DNA from: CATQHW01 sp965215345
Lineage (GTDB): Bacteria > Spirochaetota > Spirochaetia > SZUA-6 > Bin103
Reading direction: 5' to 3'
Length of the DNA stretch: 64,000 nt
Assembly (NCBI GenBank): GCA_965215345.1
Contig: CBDCDL010000002.1
Coordinates: 2,976,001-3,040,000, forward strand
The notes beneath the pieces are model-generated. The model searched no databases, was not told the DNA's origin, and saw only the letters and a list, made by a program, of their open reading frames with translations. The position numbers were made by a program, and so were the translations under genes. Every line of letters begins with the position of its first letter. Within the stretch, counting starts at the first letter, position 1. Positions 48,217-56,108 of this stretch are shown piece after piece.

Positions 48217-48660
48217 GTGTCGATGCGCCTGGAGATCATCACCACCGAGCGCCATGCGTTCGACGAGCAGGTGGAGATGGTCATCGCCCCTGGCGCCTCG
48301 GGCATCCTGGGCATCCTGCCCAACCACGCGCCGCTGATGTCGGCGCTCAAGCCGGGAGCGCTCGAGGTGAGGATGGCGGGTCGGGAGCCCCGCTTCATCG
48401 CCGTCGGCGGCGGCCTCCTGGAGGTGCAGCCCGACCATGTCGTGGTGCTGGCGGACAGCGCCGAGCATGGCCACGAGATCGACCTGGAGCGCGCCCGCGA
48501 GGCGCGCCGTGCCGCTCACGAGCACATGGAGCGTGAGCGCGCCGGCGACCGTGCGGCGTTCGAGGAGGCCCTGCACGCTCTGCTGCACTCGGAGGCGCGG
48601 CTGCACGTCGCCGAGATCCATCATAGGCGGTCCGCGTCCGGAGTCCCTCCCCGCGCCTGA
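48217..48660 (+). CDS. atpC: ATP synthase F1 subunit epsilon
   Basis: Rotor and regulatory subunit. The 147-residue protein has the N-terminal beta sandwich (LEIITTERHAFDEQVEMVIAPGASGILGILPNHAPLMSALKPG, GGGLLEVQPDHVVVLADSAEH) and a C-terminal helical domain (REARRAAHEHMERERAG...). GTG 48217 or ATG 48223 may start it. It ends the atpBEFHAGDC operon. Confidence 0.93.
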   Translation: MSMRLEIITTERHAFDEQVEMVIAPGASGILGILPNHAPLMSALKPGALEVRMAGREPRFIAVGGGLLEVQPDHVVVLADSAEHGHEIDLERAREARRAAHEHMERERAGDRAAFEEALHALLHSEARLHVAEIHHRRSASGVPPRA

Positions 48661-48687
48661 CCGGCAAGAGGCGGATCGGGGGCGATA

Positions 48688-48733
48688 GGAGTCTGTCGGA
48701 TGTGCCGCGCCGGCGGGAAGGCCGGCAGACTCC
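48688..48733 (+). terminator. Stem-loop after the atp operon
   Basis: GGAGTCTG (48688-48695) pairs perfectly with CAGACTCC (48726-48733). The loop holds a second small hairpin (GCCGG/CCGGC). It lies 28 nt after atpC and before the convergent lipoprotein gene. There is no clear T run, so it is only a candidate terminator. Confidence 0.4.
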
Positions 48734-48789
48734 GACGCGAAAGGTGGGGATGGGCCGAAAGCGGAGCCGCAGGCGACGGTTTCGGGGCG

Positions 48790-49941
48790 CTACGGGAGCG
48801 CGAAGATCGCCGCCTGCAAACCGGCCGCAGCCTCCCGGCGCTCGCCCGACCGCCGCTCGACGATGACCAGGAGCTCCTCGAGATGGGCCGCCGAGAATCC
48901 CTGCGGACTGGCTGGATCGACCAGCACCGACTTGCGGTACGTGCCCTGCTGACCCGGTTCGTCAGCAGGATGGATGAGAGCTATCCGGTGACGGCCGCCA
49001 GGCTCATCGTGCGAGTCATCGATCACGAACTCGTCGATCACGAAGCTGAACCCGTCCGGGCGCGGGAGGAAGTACAGCGACGTGGTGCCGATCGCCCGCG
49101 TGACGGCGGTGGTCGGGCCCAGTCCGTCGTCGGCCACGGGCGCAAACAGCACCTCGCTCGAAGACGGCAGGTGCCAGAGAACGTACGGGATGCCGTCCGC
49201 GCACGCGGCGAAGTGCGCGCCGACGACGTCAAGGAGTGGCTGGGACGATCCGTCACCGCGGTGCCGGACCAGCGAGTCGCCGGCCGCAGGCGCGACGAAT
49301 GACGCGCGGCCCGCGCACGGGACCGGCCAGACGAGGCGCGGGTGATCGGCCATCCCCTCCGGCCGGTGTCTGCCCGAGCCCGAGACCGCGGACAGCTCGA
49401 CCACCGCCGGACCGCGAGGGGTTGCCGTGACCAGCAGCAGATCGCCCGAATCCTGCGGCATCAGCGCGCGCGGCGTGCCCTCGAACACCGGGGAGGTCAC
49501 CCACCAGCCGTCCTCGTCCGCGTCCCGATGGACCCACTTCGGGATCAGCGCATCGGGTTGGTGCTGATCCAGGTAGATCACGTGCTGCCGGCCGACGTGC
49601 ACGGCGTAGGCGTGCACCCCGAACGCGGTGAGGTCGGACGGGTAGATGCCGACGGCGTCGATGGTCTCCAGGGTGAGCCGGTTGCGTCGGGGATCGAGCC
49701 GCGCGAGCTGCAGCGTCAGCGTGTCCAGGCTCGCGAACAGCACGTGCAGTTCGTCTTCCACCGTCGCGATCGTCAGCGGCGCCGCCACCTGGTCCTCGCT
49801 CAGCACTGCGACGTGGCGCGGCGCGAGCCCCGCCGGCTCCTGCCGGCAGGCGGCAGCGAGCGCCGCCACGGCGATGAGCGCGAGCACGCGGCCGTGGGGT
49901 ACGCCCGGGGGGCGTAGCCGAGGGGTGGCACGGTGCGGCAC
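48790..49941 (-). CDS. Lipoprotein of unknown function
   Basis: A 383-residue product from GTG 49941. The signal sequence ends in a lipobox (VAALAAACRQEP), so it should be lipid-anchored and face the periplasm or surface. The rest is beta-rich (EDELHVLFASLDTLTLQLARLD, HVIYLDQHQPDALIPKWVHRD, VLWHLPSSSEVLFAPVADD) and may fold as a propeller, but I recognise no family. FVIDEFVIDD comes from a 15-bp duplication (49015-49044). Alternative GTG starts exist nearer the lipobox. The start lies only about 9 bp from the divergent flavodoxin-like gene. Confidence 0.68.
   Translation of the reverse strand: MPHRATPRLRPPGVPHGRVLALIAVAALAAACRQEPAGLAPRHVAVLSEDQVAAPLTIATVEDELHVLFASLDTLTLQLARLDPRRNRLTLETIDAVGIYPSDLTAFGVHAYAVHVGRQHVIYLDQHQPDALIPKWVHRDADEDGWWVTSPVFEGTPRALMPQDSGDLLLVTATPRGPAVVELSAVSGSGRHRPEGMADHPRLVWPVPCAGRASFVAPAAGDSLVRHRGDGSSQPLLDVVGAHFAACADGIPYVLWHLPSSSEVLFAPVADDGLGPTTAVTRAIGTTSLYFLPRPDGFSFVIDEFVIDDSHDEPGGRHRIALIHPADEPGQQGTYRKSVLVDPASPQGFSAAHLEELLVIVERRSGERREAAAGLQAAIFALP
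49015..49044. repeat. 15-bp tandem duplication in the lipoprotein gene
   Basis: GTCATCGATCACGAA is followed by CTCGTCGATCACGAA, giving FVIDEFVIDD in the minus-strand product. Two units in frame. Confidence 0.75.
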
Positions 49942-49950
49942 ACTGCCGGC

Positions 49951-50361
49951 ATGCGCGTGGGGGTAGTCTTCTTTGCTGACCGCAACCGTCAGGGCCTGCT
50001 GGCGTTGGCGCGGGCCTTGGGTGCAGGCCTGGAGTCGCAGGGCCATCAGGTCGAGGTGGTCGACGGCAGCCGCGACGTCAACACCAAGCTGACCTCCCAC
50101 CAGTATGTCGTGGTGGGGACCGAGCCGCTGTCGATCACCGGCAAGATACCGGCCCGCGTGGACCCCTTCCTGGCATCCGCCGGGCTGATACAGGGGAAAC
50201 GGTGCTATGCATTCGTGTCCAAGTCGTTTCTGGGCTCCAACCGCGCCCTGATAAAGCTGATGCGGGCCATGGAGCACGAAGGGATGTACCTGAAGAACTC
50301 CGGGGTGCTGAAGTCGCCGGAGGAGGCTCGGGCGATCGGCGCGAACCTTCGGGTCGGCTGA
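49951..50361 (+). CDS. Flavodoxin-like small protein
   Basis: A 136-residue protein starting MRVGVVFFADRNRQGLLALARALGAGLESQGHQVEVVD, then YVVVGTEPLSITGKIP and a C-terminal alpha/beta part (KRCYAFVSKSFLGSNRALIKLMRAMEHEGMYL). The alternating pattern and length fit a flavodoxin-like fold, but the FMN phosphate loop (T/S-rich) is not typical. I recall similar small proteins in spirochaetes; function unknown. ATG 49951. It is convergent with the membrane protein gene that follows. Confidence 0.75.
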   Translation: MRVGVVFFADRNRQGLLALARALGAGLESQGHQVEVVDGSRDVNTKLTSHQYVVVGTEPLSITGKIPARVDPFLASAGLIQGKRCYAFVSKSFLGSNRALIKLMRAMEHEGMYLKNSGVLKSPEEARAIGANLRVG

Positions 50362-50374
50362 AGGTGGTCAGCGC

Positions 50375-51241
50375 CTACTCCTTCCAGGGGAAGATCATCC
50401 CCCGCAGCGTGCGCACGCCCACCTGCTCGCGATCCTCGGCCAGCAGCGCGTCCCACGGTATCCGAACCCGGCGGCGTTTGCCGCCGGCCTGCTCGACCTG
50501 ACCCGCATCCTCGGCGTCCTGCTGCCGTTTCTCCAGGAAGTCGTACTTGTACATGCGCAGCTTGAAGGCGACCATCAGCAACAGCACCGCGCTGGCCGGT
50601 CCCGGCAGCAGCAGCATCGGCGATCCGAACGCCAGCAGCCGGGTGGGCGCCCCCAGGAACAGCAGCAGGAACAGTCCGAGCAGGTACGGTGCCGACACGT
50701 TCAGCGCGATGAACAGCCCGACGGTGAACCCGGTATTGTCGAACAGCACCGTGAAGCACTTGCGGAGCGTCTTGCCGAACGGATCGCCCATCCGCGTGAT
50801 GAGCGGGAAGAACGATTGCAGCGACAGCAACCAGAACACCGCCGCCCAGCCCAGCAGTCCGAGCGCGACCAGACCGATGGTCGACTGGGTGTAGACGGGC
50901 ACGGCGACCACCAGCAGGAAGAGAAATATCGCCGCGTTGATGACCACCAGCAGCACGGCCGGCAGCCAGCGGGCGCGGATGGCGTCCAGGAAGATCCTCC
51001 ATTCCGGGGTCTTGTAGTCGGCGAGATCGCTGGCGATCGCCGCGGTGCCCATGGTGAACACCGAAAGCGCGGCCGAGCCCAGTACCAGGACGGCGAAGTA
51101 GGCAAGCTGGGCTTGCGGGACGGCGCTCAGCAGAAAGCCGGTTCCGCTGATGATCAGCACGTATCCGAGGTTCAGGGCGAAGATGCGGAACAGGTTGTCC
51201 CACATGTCGAAGAACGCCTTCTTGATCAGAAACGGGAACAT
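50375..51241 (-). CDS. YesL/DUF624-like integral membrane protein
   Basis: A 288-residue protein with about six membrane helices and the start MFPFLIKKAFFDMWDNLFRIFALNLGY, which recalls the YesL family (N-terminal helix, then D..W.N...). FPLITRMGDPFGKTLRKCFTVLFDNTGFTVGLF lies mid-protein. The last 50 residues are soluble and basic (EKRQQDAEDAG, KRRRVRIPWDALL). No transport motif is obvious; a related gene is common in spirochaetes as a conserved hypothetical. ATG 51241. It is divergent from the DnaJ-like gene. Confidence 0.77.
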   Translation of the reverse strand: MFPFLIKKAFFDMWDNLFRIFALNLGYVLIISGTGFLLSAVPQAQLAYFAVLVLGSAALSVFTMGTAAIASDLADYKTPEWRIFLDAIRARWLPAVLLVVINAAIFLFLLVVAVPVYTQSTIGLVALGLLGWAAVFWLLSLQSFFPLITRMGDPFGKTLRKCFTVLFDNTGFTVGLFIALNVSAPYLLGLFLLLFLGAPTRLLAFGSPMLLLPGPASAVLLLMVAFKLRMYKYDFLEKRQQDAEDAGQVEQAGGKRRRVRIPWDALLAEDREQVGVRTLRGMIFPWKE

Positions 51242-51327
51242 GCGCGGGACTCAGTGTACCCGTCGATGGGCGGCAGCTCAATTTGACCGCCGAACGGCCG
51301 GCGGCTACCCTGAGCGCGGAGTGACGG

Positions 51328-52161
51328 GTGAGTGCAGCGAACCACACCCGAAGGGTGGAGGACTACTACCGGCTCCTGGGTGCCGACCCGGAGGCCTCAC
51401 AGGAGCGGATCAAGCGCTGCTTCCGCCAGCGCGCCAAGGAGCTGCATCCCGACCTCACGGTACTCGCGGAGGATCAGGCGGAGTCGCGGATGCGGCGGTT
51501 GATCGATGCGTACCGCGTGCTCGGCGACCCGGAACGGCGCAGCGAGTACGATCGGCTGTACGGCCACGCGCTGCGCCGGCGCCGCTTCGATTACCGGTCG
51601 TTCCTGCGCGCCCGCGCCGATCCGGTGAGTCTGGCCAAGCTGGTGCTGTACGACCTGATGCGCTCGCGCGACCGGGAGGCGCTTGCCACCTTCGGTCAGC
51701 TCGAAGAGCACATCGAATCGGATCTGGCGGTGTTGCTCGACCATGACGACTTCATGGACTGCGCGTACCTGCTGGCCGAGGCGCTGGAGCGTGACGGCGC
51801 ATACGGCAAGGCGTGCGAATACTACCTGCGCGTCTACCACGCGGAGGCAAGCCGTCCCTACTTCCGCCACTTCATCGCGGAGGTGGTCGAGCGCATGCGG
51901 GAAGTGGCGTGCGTCAAGATGGCCGGGACCGCGGCGACGGCCGACTCCGTGCGCTGGATCGAGGAGTTGATCGGCCTCAACCTGTCCGACCGGGAGTCGG
52001 CGTTCTTCTGCAAGCGCATCGCCGAGATCTACTCCGAGGTGGGGGACATGGAGGCGGCGCGGCGCTACCTGGAGCGGGCGCTGAGTCTGGACGAGGGGAT
52101 TGCCGGCGTGAAGAAGCTCAAGGAGCGGGTCGGCCTTCGCGAAACGGTCATGCGTGCATGA
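51328..52161 (+). CDS. DnaJ-domain protein with TPR-like C-terminus
   Basis: A 277-residue protein. The J domain (about 10-75: EDYYRLLGADPEASQERIKRCFRQRAKELHPDLT) keeps the His40-Pro41-Asp42 motif that stimulates Hsp70. After it there is no G/F or zinc region; instead a helical part contains TPR-like pairs (DCAYLLAEALERDGAYGKACEYYLRVY, FCKRIAEIYSEVGDMEAARRYLERALSLD). It may recruit DnaK to a specific client. GTG 51328 is the start used; GTG 51355 is possible. Confidence 0.85.
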   Translation: MSAANHTRRVEDYYRLLGADPEASQERIKRCFRQRAKELHPDLTVLAEDQAESRMRRLIDAYRVLGDPERRSEYDRLYGHALRRRRFDYRSFLRARADPVSLAKLVLYDLMRSRDREALATFGQLEEHIESDLAVLLDHDDFMDCAYLLAEALERDGAYGKACEYYLRVYHAEASRPYFRHFIAEVVERMREVACVKMAGTAATADSVRWIEELIGLNLSDRESAFFCKRIAEIYSEVGDMEAARRYLERALSLDEGIAGVKKLKERVGLRETVMRA

Positions 52162-52176
52162 CCGGCAGTCGAGGTT

Positions 52177-52209
52177 AGTATCCTGAAGGCGAAGTAGTAT
52201 TCTGAAGGC
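52177..52209. repeat. 19-bp-period duplication just before the parvulin gene
   Basis: AGTATCCTGAAGGC and AGTATTCTGAAGGC stand 5 bases apart, the second ending at the base before ATG 52210. It duplicates the GAAGG Shine-Dalgarno-like element, so two ribosome binding sites are present. Confidence 0.75.
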
Positions 52210-53349
52210 ATGAGTCAACTGTTCATACGGAGCGGCCTCCGCGGCGCAGCGGCGTCGCGAGGACACGGGCTCGGGCGCACGATCCTGGTTGCGGCCGGCA
52301 TTGCGCTGATGGGCGCGGCGTCGGCATGGCCGCAGTCGATCGCCAGACCGGTGGCCACCCTGGACCTGCACAAGCCGCAGATCATCTCGTCGCCCCAGTT
52401 CACGGAGTATGCGAGCATGGTGACGCGCCAGAACCGGCTTGACGGGCTGGATCCAGCGCAGTGCCGGACTGTGCTCGAAGCGCTCATCGACGAGTTCCTG
52501 ATCGAGCAGGAGGCTGCCGAACGGCGCGTCATCCCGACGGAAGCCGAAATCGACCAGATGGTGATTGCGCGGCGCAGGCAGGTCGAACAGGACCTCGGCG
52601 AAGATCAGCCGTACACCGACGAGGCGTGGCGGGCGGTCATCCAGCAGCGTTTCCGCCTTACGCCGGAAGAGTATCGGGGTCGGCTCACCGCGCTGGCCAT
52701 CACGGAGCGCCTGGCGGCGCAGATGCGTCCGGGCCGGCTGGAAGCGGTCGAGTTGCCGTCGGAGGCGGAGATCACCGAATTCTACGACATGAACGTGCAC
52801 GAGTTCGTGCAGCCGAACGTGGCCCTGGTGCTCCACATCCATTTCAGGACGGAGGGACTGGACGAGGCCGCCGCGAAACGGGCACGGGAACGCGCGGAAC
52901 AGGCGCTCCAGGAGTTGCGCGGCGGCGCGTCGTTCGACGACTTGGTGGTGAAGTACTCGGACGACGGCAACTCGCGCTACAGCGGTGGCGAGCTCGGCAG
53001 CCGGTACCTCCGCCGGAACGACGCCAGGGGGCTGGAAACGTTGGGCCCGGAGTTCCTGAGAACGGTGTTCTCCCTGGAGGTCGGGGAGAACAGCGATGTG
53101 GTGGAGTCCAACGTCGGCTTGCACATCCTCAGGATTGCCGACCGCATCGACGCCCGCCTGCTCACGCTGGACGATACGGTGACGCCGCGCTCGCCGCAGA
53201 CGGTGCGCGGACAGATCACCGCATTGCTTGCGACCAACCGGCAGGTAAGCACCTCACAGCAGGTTGTCCAGGAAGTCATCACGGAACTGCGCGATCGGGC
53301 CGATGTCGAGGTCTTCACCGATAACCTCGAAGCCATCTGCTCGGCTTAG
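52210..53349 (+). CDS. Periplasmic SurA/PpiC-type peptidyl-prolyl isomerase
   Basis: A 379-residue exported chaperone. The signal peptide (about 22-42) ends near ASAWPQS. The SurA-like N domain (FLIEQEAAERRVIPTEAEIDQMV, RFRLTPEEYRGRLTALAITERL) follows, then the parvulin domain (about 195-310: VALVLHIHFRT, LRGGASFDDLVVKYSDDGNSRYSGGELG, LGPEFLRTVFSLEVGENSDVVESNVGLHILRI). It should help fold outer-membrane proteins such as the LptD-like barrel. ATG 52210. nusB follows 20 nt after the stop. Confidence 0.9.
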   Translation: MSQLFIRSGLRGAAASRGHGLGRTILVAAGIALMGAASAWPQSIARPVATLDLHKPQIISSPQFTEYASMVTRQNRLDGLDPAQCRTVLEALIDEFLIEQEAAERRVIPTEAEIDQMVIARRRQVEQDLGEDQPYTDEAWRAVIQQRFRLTPEEYRGRLTALAITERLAAQMRPGRLEAVELPSEAEITEFYDMNVHEFVQPNVALVLHIHFRTEGLDEAAAKRARERAEQALQELRGGASFDDLVVKYSDDGNSRYSGGELGSRYLRRNDARGLETLGPEFLRTVFSLEVGENSDVVESNVGLHILRIADRIDARLLTLDDTVTPRSPQTVRGQITALLATNRQVSTSQQVVQEVITELRDRADVEVFTDNLEAICSA

Positions 53350-53369
53350 CAGTTCCCGATCAAGCCGTC

Positions 53370-53795
53370 GTGCGTGATGCGAGCGGCCGCCGCAGTGCCC
53401 GCGTGCTCGCGGTGCAGTCCCTGTACCGGTACGACCTGTGCGAGGGCTCGGTCGCCGATGTCGTGGACCTGTCGTGGATGGACGCCGTTCAGCGCGACTC
53501 CCTGAGTGACGAAGCCTGCGCCTTTGCCAGGCTGCTGGTCGCCGGCAGTATCGAGAACCTGCAGGCCGTCGACGGCTGCATCGACCGGCAGCTCGAGCAC
53601 TGGGACCTGGAACGCCTCTCCCGCGTCGACCTGGCGATTCTGCGGATGAGCGTGTACTGCCTGCTGCATCAGCGGGATGTCCCTCCGTCCGTGGTCATCA
53701 ACGAGGCGGTGGAGATCGCCAAGCGGTACGGCACCGACGACTCGTACCGATTCGTCAACGGCGTACTGGACGGTGTTCGGAAGCGGGTGGCGTGA
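53370..53795 (+). CDS. nusB: Transcription antitermination factor NusB
   Basis: Binds boxA RNA with NusE for rRNA antitermination. The 141-residue helical protein has RSARVLAVQSLYRYDL at the start, WDLERLSRVDLAILRMSVYCLLHQRDVPPSVVINEAVEIAKRYGTDDSYRFVNGVLDGV-type C-terminal motifs and the right length. GTG 53370. Confidence 0.94.
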   Translation: MRDASGRRSARVLAVQSLYRYDLCEGSVADVVDLSWMDAVQRDSLSDEACAFARLLVAGSIENLQAVDGCIDRQLEHWDLERLSRVDLAILRMSVYCLLHQRDVPPSVVINEAVEIAKRYGTDDSYRFVNGVLDGVRKRVA

Positions 53796-53916
53796 GCACG
53801 TTCGAGAAGGCGTGGTGAGCGCACGAAGGCGCCGCCGCCGCTCCTCATCGGGGCCGGGCGGCTCTCCGCGGTTTCCCGGCCGCCCGCGCCGCGCGTCGGA
53901 CGCCGACGCGCCCGCG

Positions 53917-54666
53917 ATGACCCGGCTGAAGAGCGATGCGGATCTGCAGGGCATACGCGAGTCGGCGCGCATCCTCTCGGAGACGCTGCTGCTGGTCGCC
54001 GAGCGGGTCGAGCCCGGAGTCACCACGGCCGAGCTCGACCACATCGCTCGGTCACACATCGAGGCAAGGGGTGCCCGGCCCGCGTTTCTGGGCTACCTGG
54101 ACTACCCGGCGACGCTGTGCGTGTCGATCAACGAGGAGGTGATCCACGGCATCCCCGGCCGGCGGAGGCTGTCAGCGGGTGACATCGTCGGCATCGACTG
54201 CGGGGTGGACCGCTCCGGCTGCTTCAGTGACGCGGCACTGACGCTGCCGGTCGGGAGCGTTGCACCGGGCACCGAGTCGCTGCTGGAGGTGACGCGCGAA
54301 TGCCTTCAGCAGGCGGTCGCCGCGGCGGTCCCGGGCAACCGCCTGCGCGATGTCGCCAATGCCGTCTACCGGTACGCGAGCGCCCGTGGATATGGCGTCG
54401 TGCGGCAGTTCTGTGGCCACGGCGTCGGCTTCTCCCCGCACGAGGATCCGCAGGTGCCCAATTACCCGTCCCCGGGGAGCAACCCTCGCATCAAGCCCGG
54501 CATGGTGCTGGCGATCGAACCGATGATCACCGAGGGCACCTGGGAGGTGGAGGTGCTGGACGACGGATGGACCGTCGTCACCGCCGATCGCAAGCGTGCC
54601 GCGCACTTCGAGCACACGGTGGCGATTCTTCCCGACCGCGCCGAAGTGCTGACCACGCACCCGTGA
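53917..54666 (+). CDS. map: Methionine aminopeptidase, type I
   Basis: Removes N-terminal methionine. The 249-residue pita-bread-fold protein has the five metal ligands: Asp in GIDCGVD, Asp in CFSDAAL, His in FCGHGVGFSPHEDP, Glu in AIEPMITEG and Glu in FEHTVAI. ATG 53917 matches the family start. An in-frame GTG at 53815 would add a basic lead (SARRRRRRSSSG) and nearly close the 121-nt gap to nusB. The stop overlaps the protease gene (GTGA). Confidence 0.94.
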   Translation: MTRLKSDADLQGIRESARILSETLLLVAERVEPGVTTAELDHIARSHIEARGARPAFLGYLDYPATLCVSINEEVIHGIPGRRRLSAGDIVGIDCGVDRSGCFSDAALTLPVGSVAPGTESLLEVTRECLQQAVAAAVPGNRLRDVANAVYRYASARGYGVVRQFCGHGVGFSPHEDPQVPNYPSPGSNPRIKPGMVLAIEPMITEGTWEVEVLDDGWTVVTADRKRAAHFEHTVAILPDRAEVLTTHP

Positions 54667-56075
54667 GTTGCGGATACCGTCTTCGGGGGCTGAGCAAGCC
54701 GAGGAGTCGGCCGGGCGCGGCCGTGTTGCCGGCGGCGGCCGTGTTGCTGGCGGCGGCCGCGAACCTCGGTGCACAGGACGCCGCGGCCGCGCCGACCGCG
54801 GGCGCGGCGAGCCCGACATCGGCCGTGCTGATCGATCTGCAGCAGGCGGTGCGCCACGTGGCCGAATCGGTCACGCCGTCGGTGGTGAAGCTGGACACCG
54901 TGGCCAGCGGTGGCACCGTGGCCGGCGGCCGGGACCGCGACTCCCGCCCTAACCTCATGCCTGTGCCCGGGGTGGGATCCGGGGTGCTGGTGCGCCGTGA
55001 CGGCGACCGGCACTTCATCCTTACCAACTACCACGTCGTGAGGTCCGCGGAGCGAATCGTGGCGACGCTCAGCGACGAACGCAGCTTTCCGGGGGAGGTC
55101 GTGGGCGCCGACACCCGCATGGACCTGGCGATAGTGGCCGTGCGGGCGCCGGACGAGCTGCCGCTCGCCGTTCTGGGCGACTCCGACACGCTGCGAGCGG
55201 GCGATCTGGTGCTGGCCGTCGGCAGTCCGTTCGGCCTCGACGCCACGCTCACGTTCGGCATCGTCAGCGCGGTCGGCCGTTCGGGCGGCGAAGTCAACAA
55301 CATCAGCAGCTTCATCCAGACCGACGCCAACATGAACCCGGGCAGCTCCGGTGGCGCGCTGGTAGATATCGCCGGCCGCGTGGTAGGCATCAACACCTGG
55401 ATCCAGGCACAGGGCAGCCGTTGGGCAGGGGTCGGATTCGCCTTGCCGATCAACAATGCCAAGCGGGTCATCGACCAGTTGATCGAGGACGGGAGCGTCA
55501 GCTACGCATGGCTCGGCGTCGTGCTCGCCGGGCCGGACATCGTCGGCTACCTGACGCCCGGGGGCTCGGGCGCCGTCCTCTTCGACCTCTACGACGGGGA
55601 GCCGGCCCAGCGCGCGGGACTGCGCCCCGGTGACGTGGTGCTGGAAGTCGCCGGACAGGCGGTCGCCGACAGCGACGATCTGATCAGCGCCATCGTCGCG
55701 CTGAAACCGGGACAGCCCGCGCGGTTCCGGCTGATGCGCGACGGTATCGAGCGGGCCGTCGTGGTGTGGCCGGGAGCGGAGGAGCCGCAGCCGGGGACGG
55801 TCTGGCCCGGCGTGCGTGTCCAGTCCCTGCAGGCCCTGACGGAGCAGGCTCGGGCGGCGCTGCCGGAAGCGGGTGCGTTCGTGTTCACGGTGAGCTCCGG
55901 AAGTGCCGCCATGGAGTCCGGGTTGCGGCCGCAGGACGTGATCGTCCGCATCGACGGCGCGGAGGTCGGCGGCCTGCGCGACTTCTACCGGCTGATCAAC
56001 GCCAGGCAGCAGGGCTCGTTCGACATGCGCGTGGTGCGGGACGGACGAGAAGTCACCGTACGCGTGAATCGCTGA
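54663..56075 (+). CDS. HtrA/DegP-type serine protease with two PDZ domains
   Basis: A 470-residue periplasmic quality-control protease. The signal peptide lies within residues 1-38. The trypsin-like domain has His124 (FILTNYHVVR), Asp154 (TRMDLAIV) and Ser229 (MNPGSSGGALVD). PDZ 1 (about 285-375; GEPAQRAGLRPGDVVLEVAGQAVADSDDLISAI) and PDZ 2 (about 385-470; SSGSAAMESGLRPQDVIVRIDGAEVGGL) follow. An 18-bp duplication in the signal peptide (54720-54755) lengthens its hydrophobic core. GTG 54663 overlaps the map stop. Confidence 0.93.
   Translation: MSCGYRLRGLSKPRSRPGAAVLPAAAVLLAAAANLGAQDAAAAPTAGAASPTSAVLIDLQQAVRHVAESVTPSVVKLDTVASGGTVAGGRDRDSRPNLMPVPGVGSGVLVRRDGDRHFILTNYHVVRSAERIVATLSDERSFPGEVVGADTRMDLAIVAVRAPDELPLAVLGDSDTLRAGDLVLAVGSPFGLDATLTFGIVSAVGRSGGEVNNISSFIQTDANMNPGSSGGALVDIAGRVVGINTWIQAQGSRWAGVGFALPINNAKRVIDQLIEDGSVSYAWLGVVLAGPDIVGYLTPGGSGAVLFDLYDGEPAQRAGLRPGDVVLEVAGQAVADSDDLISAIVALKPGQPARFRLMRDGIERAVVVWPGAEEPQPGTVWPGVRVQSLQALTEQARAALPEAGAFVFTVSSGSAAMESGLRPQDVIVRIDGAEVGGLRDFYRLINARQQGSFDMRVVRDGREVTVRVNR
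54720..54755. repeat. 18-bp tandem duplication in the HtrA signal peptide
   Basis: GCCGTGTTGCCGGCGGCG is followed by GCCGTGTTGCTGGCGGCG (one difference), in frame, encoding AVLPAA then AVLLAA. Confidence 0.92.
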
Positions 56076-56078
56076 GGG

Positions 56079-56100
56079 CGCCGCCTGTCTCCAGGCGGCG
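56079..56100. terminator. Strong hairpin between two convergent genes
   Basis: CGCCGCCTG, loop TCTC, CAGGCGGCG: nine perfect pairs with a 4-base loop. It lies 4 bases after the HtrA gene stop and 9 before the stop of the convergent lipoprotein gene. It lacks a T tract but is well placed to stop transcription in both directions. Confidence 0.65.
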
Positions 56101-56108
56101 GGAGACGG

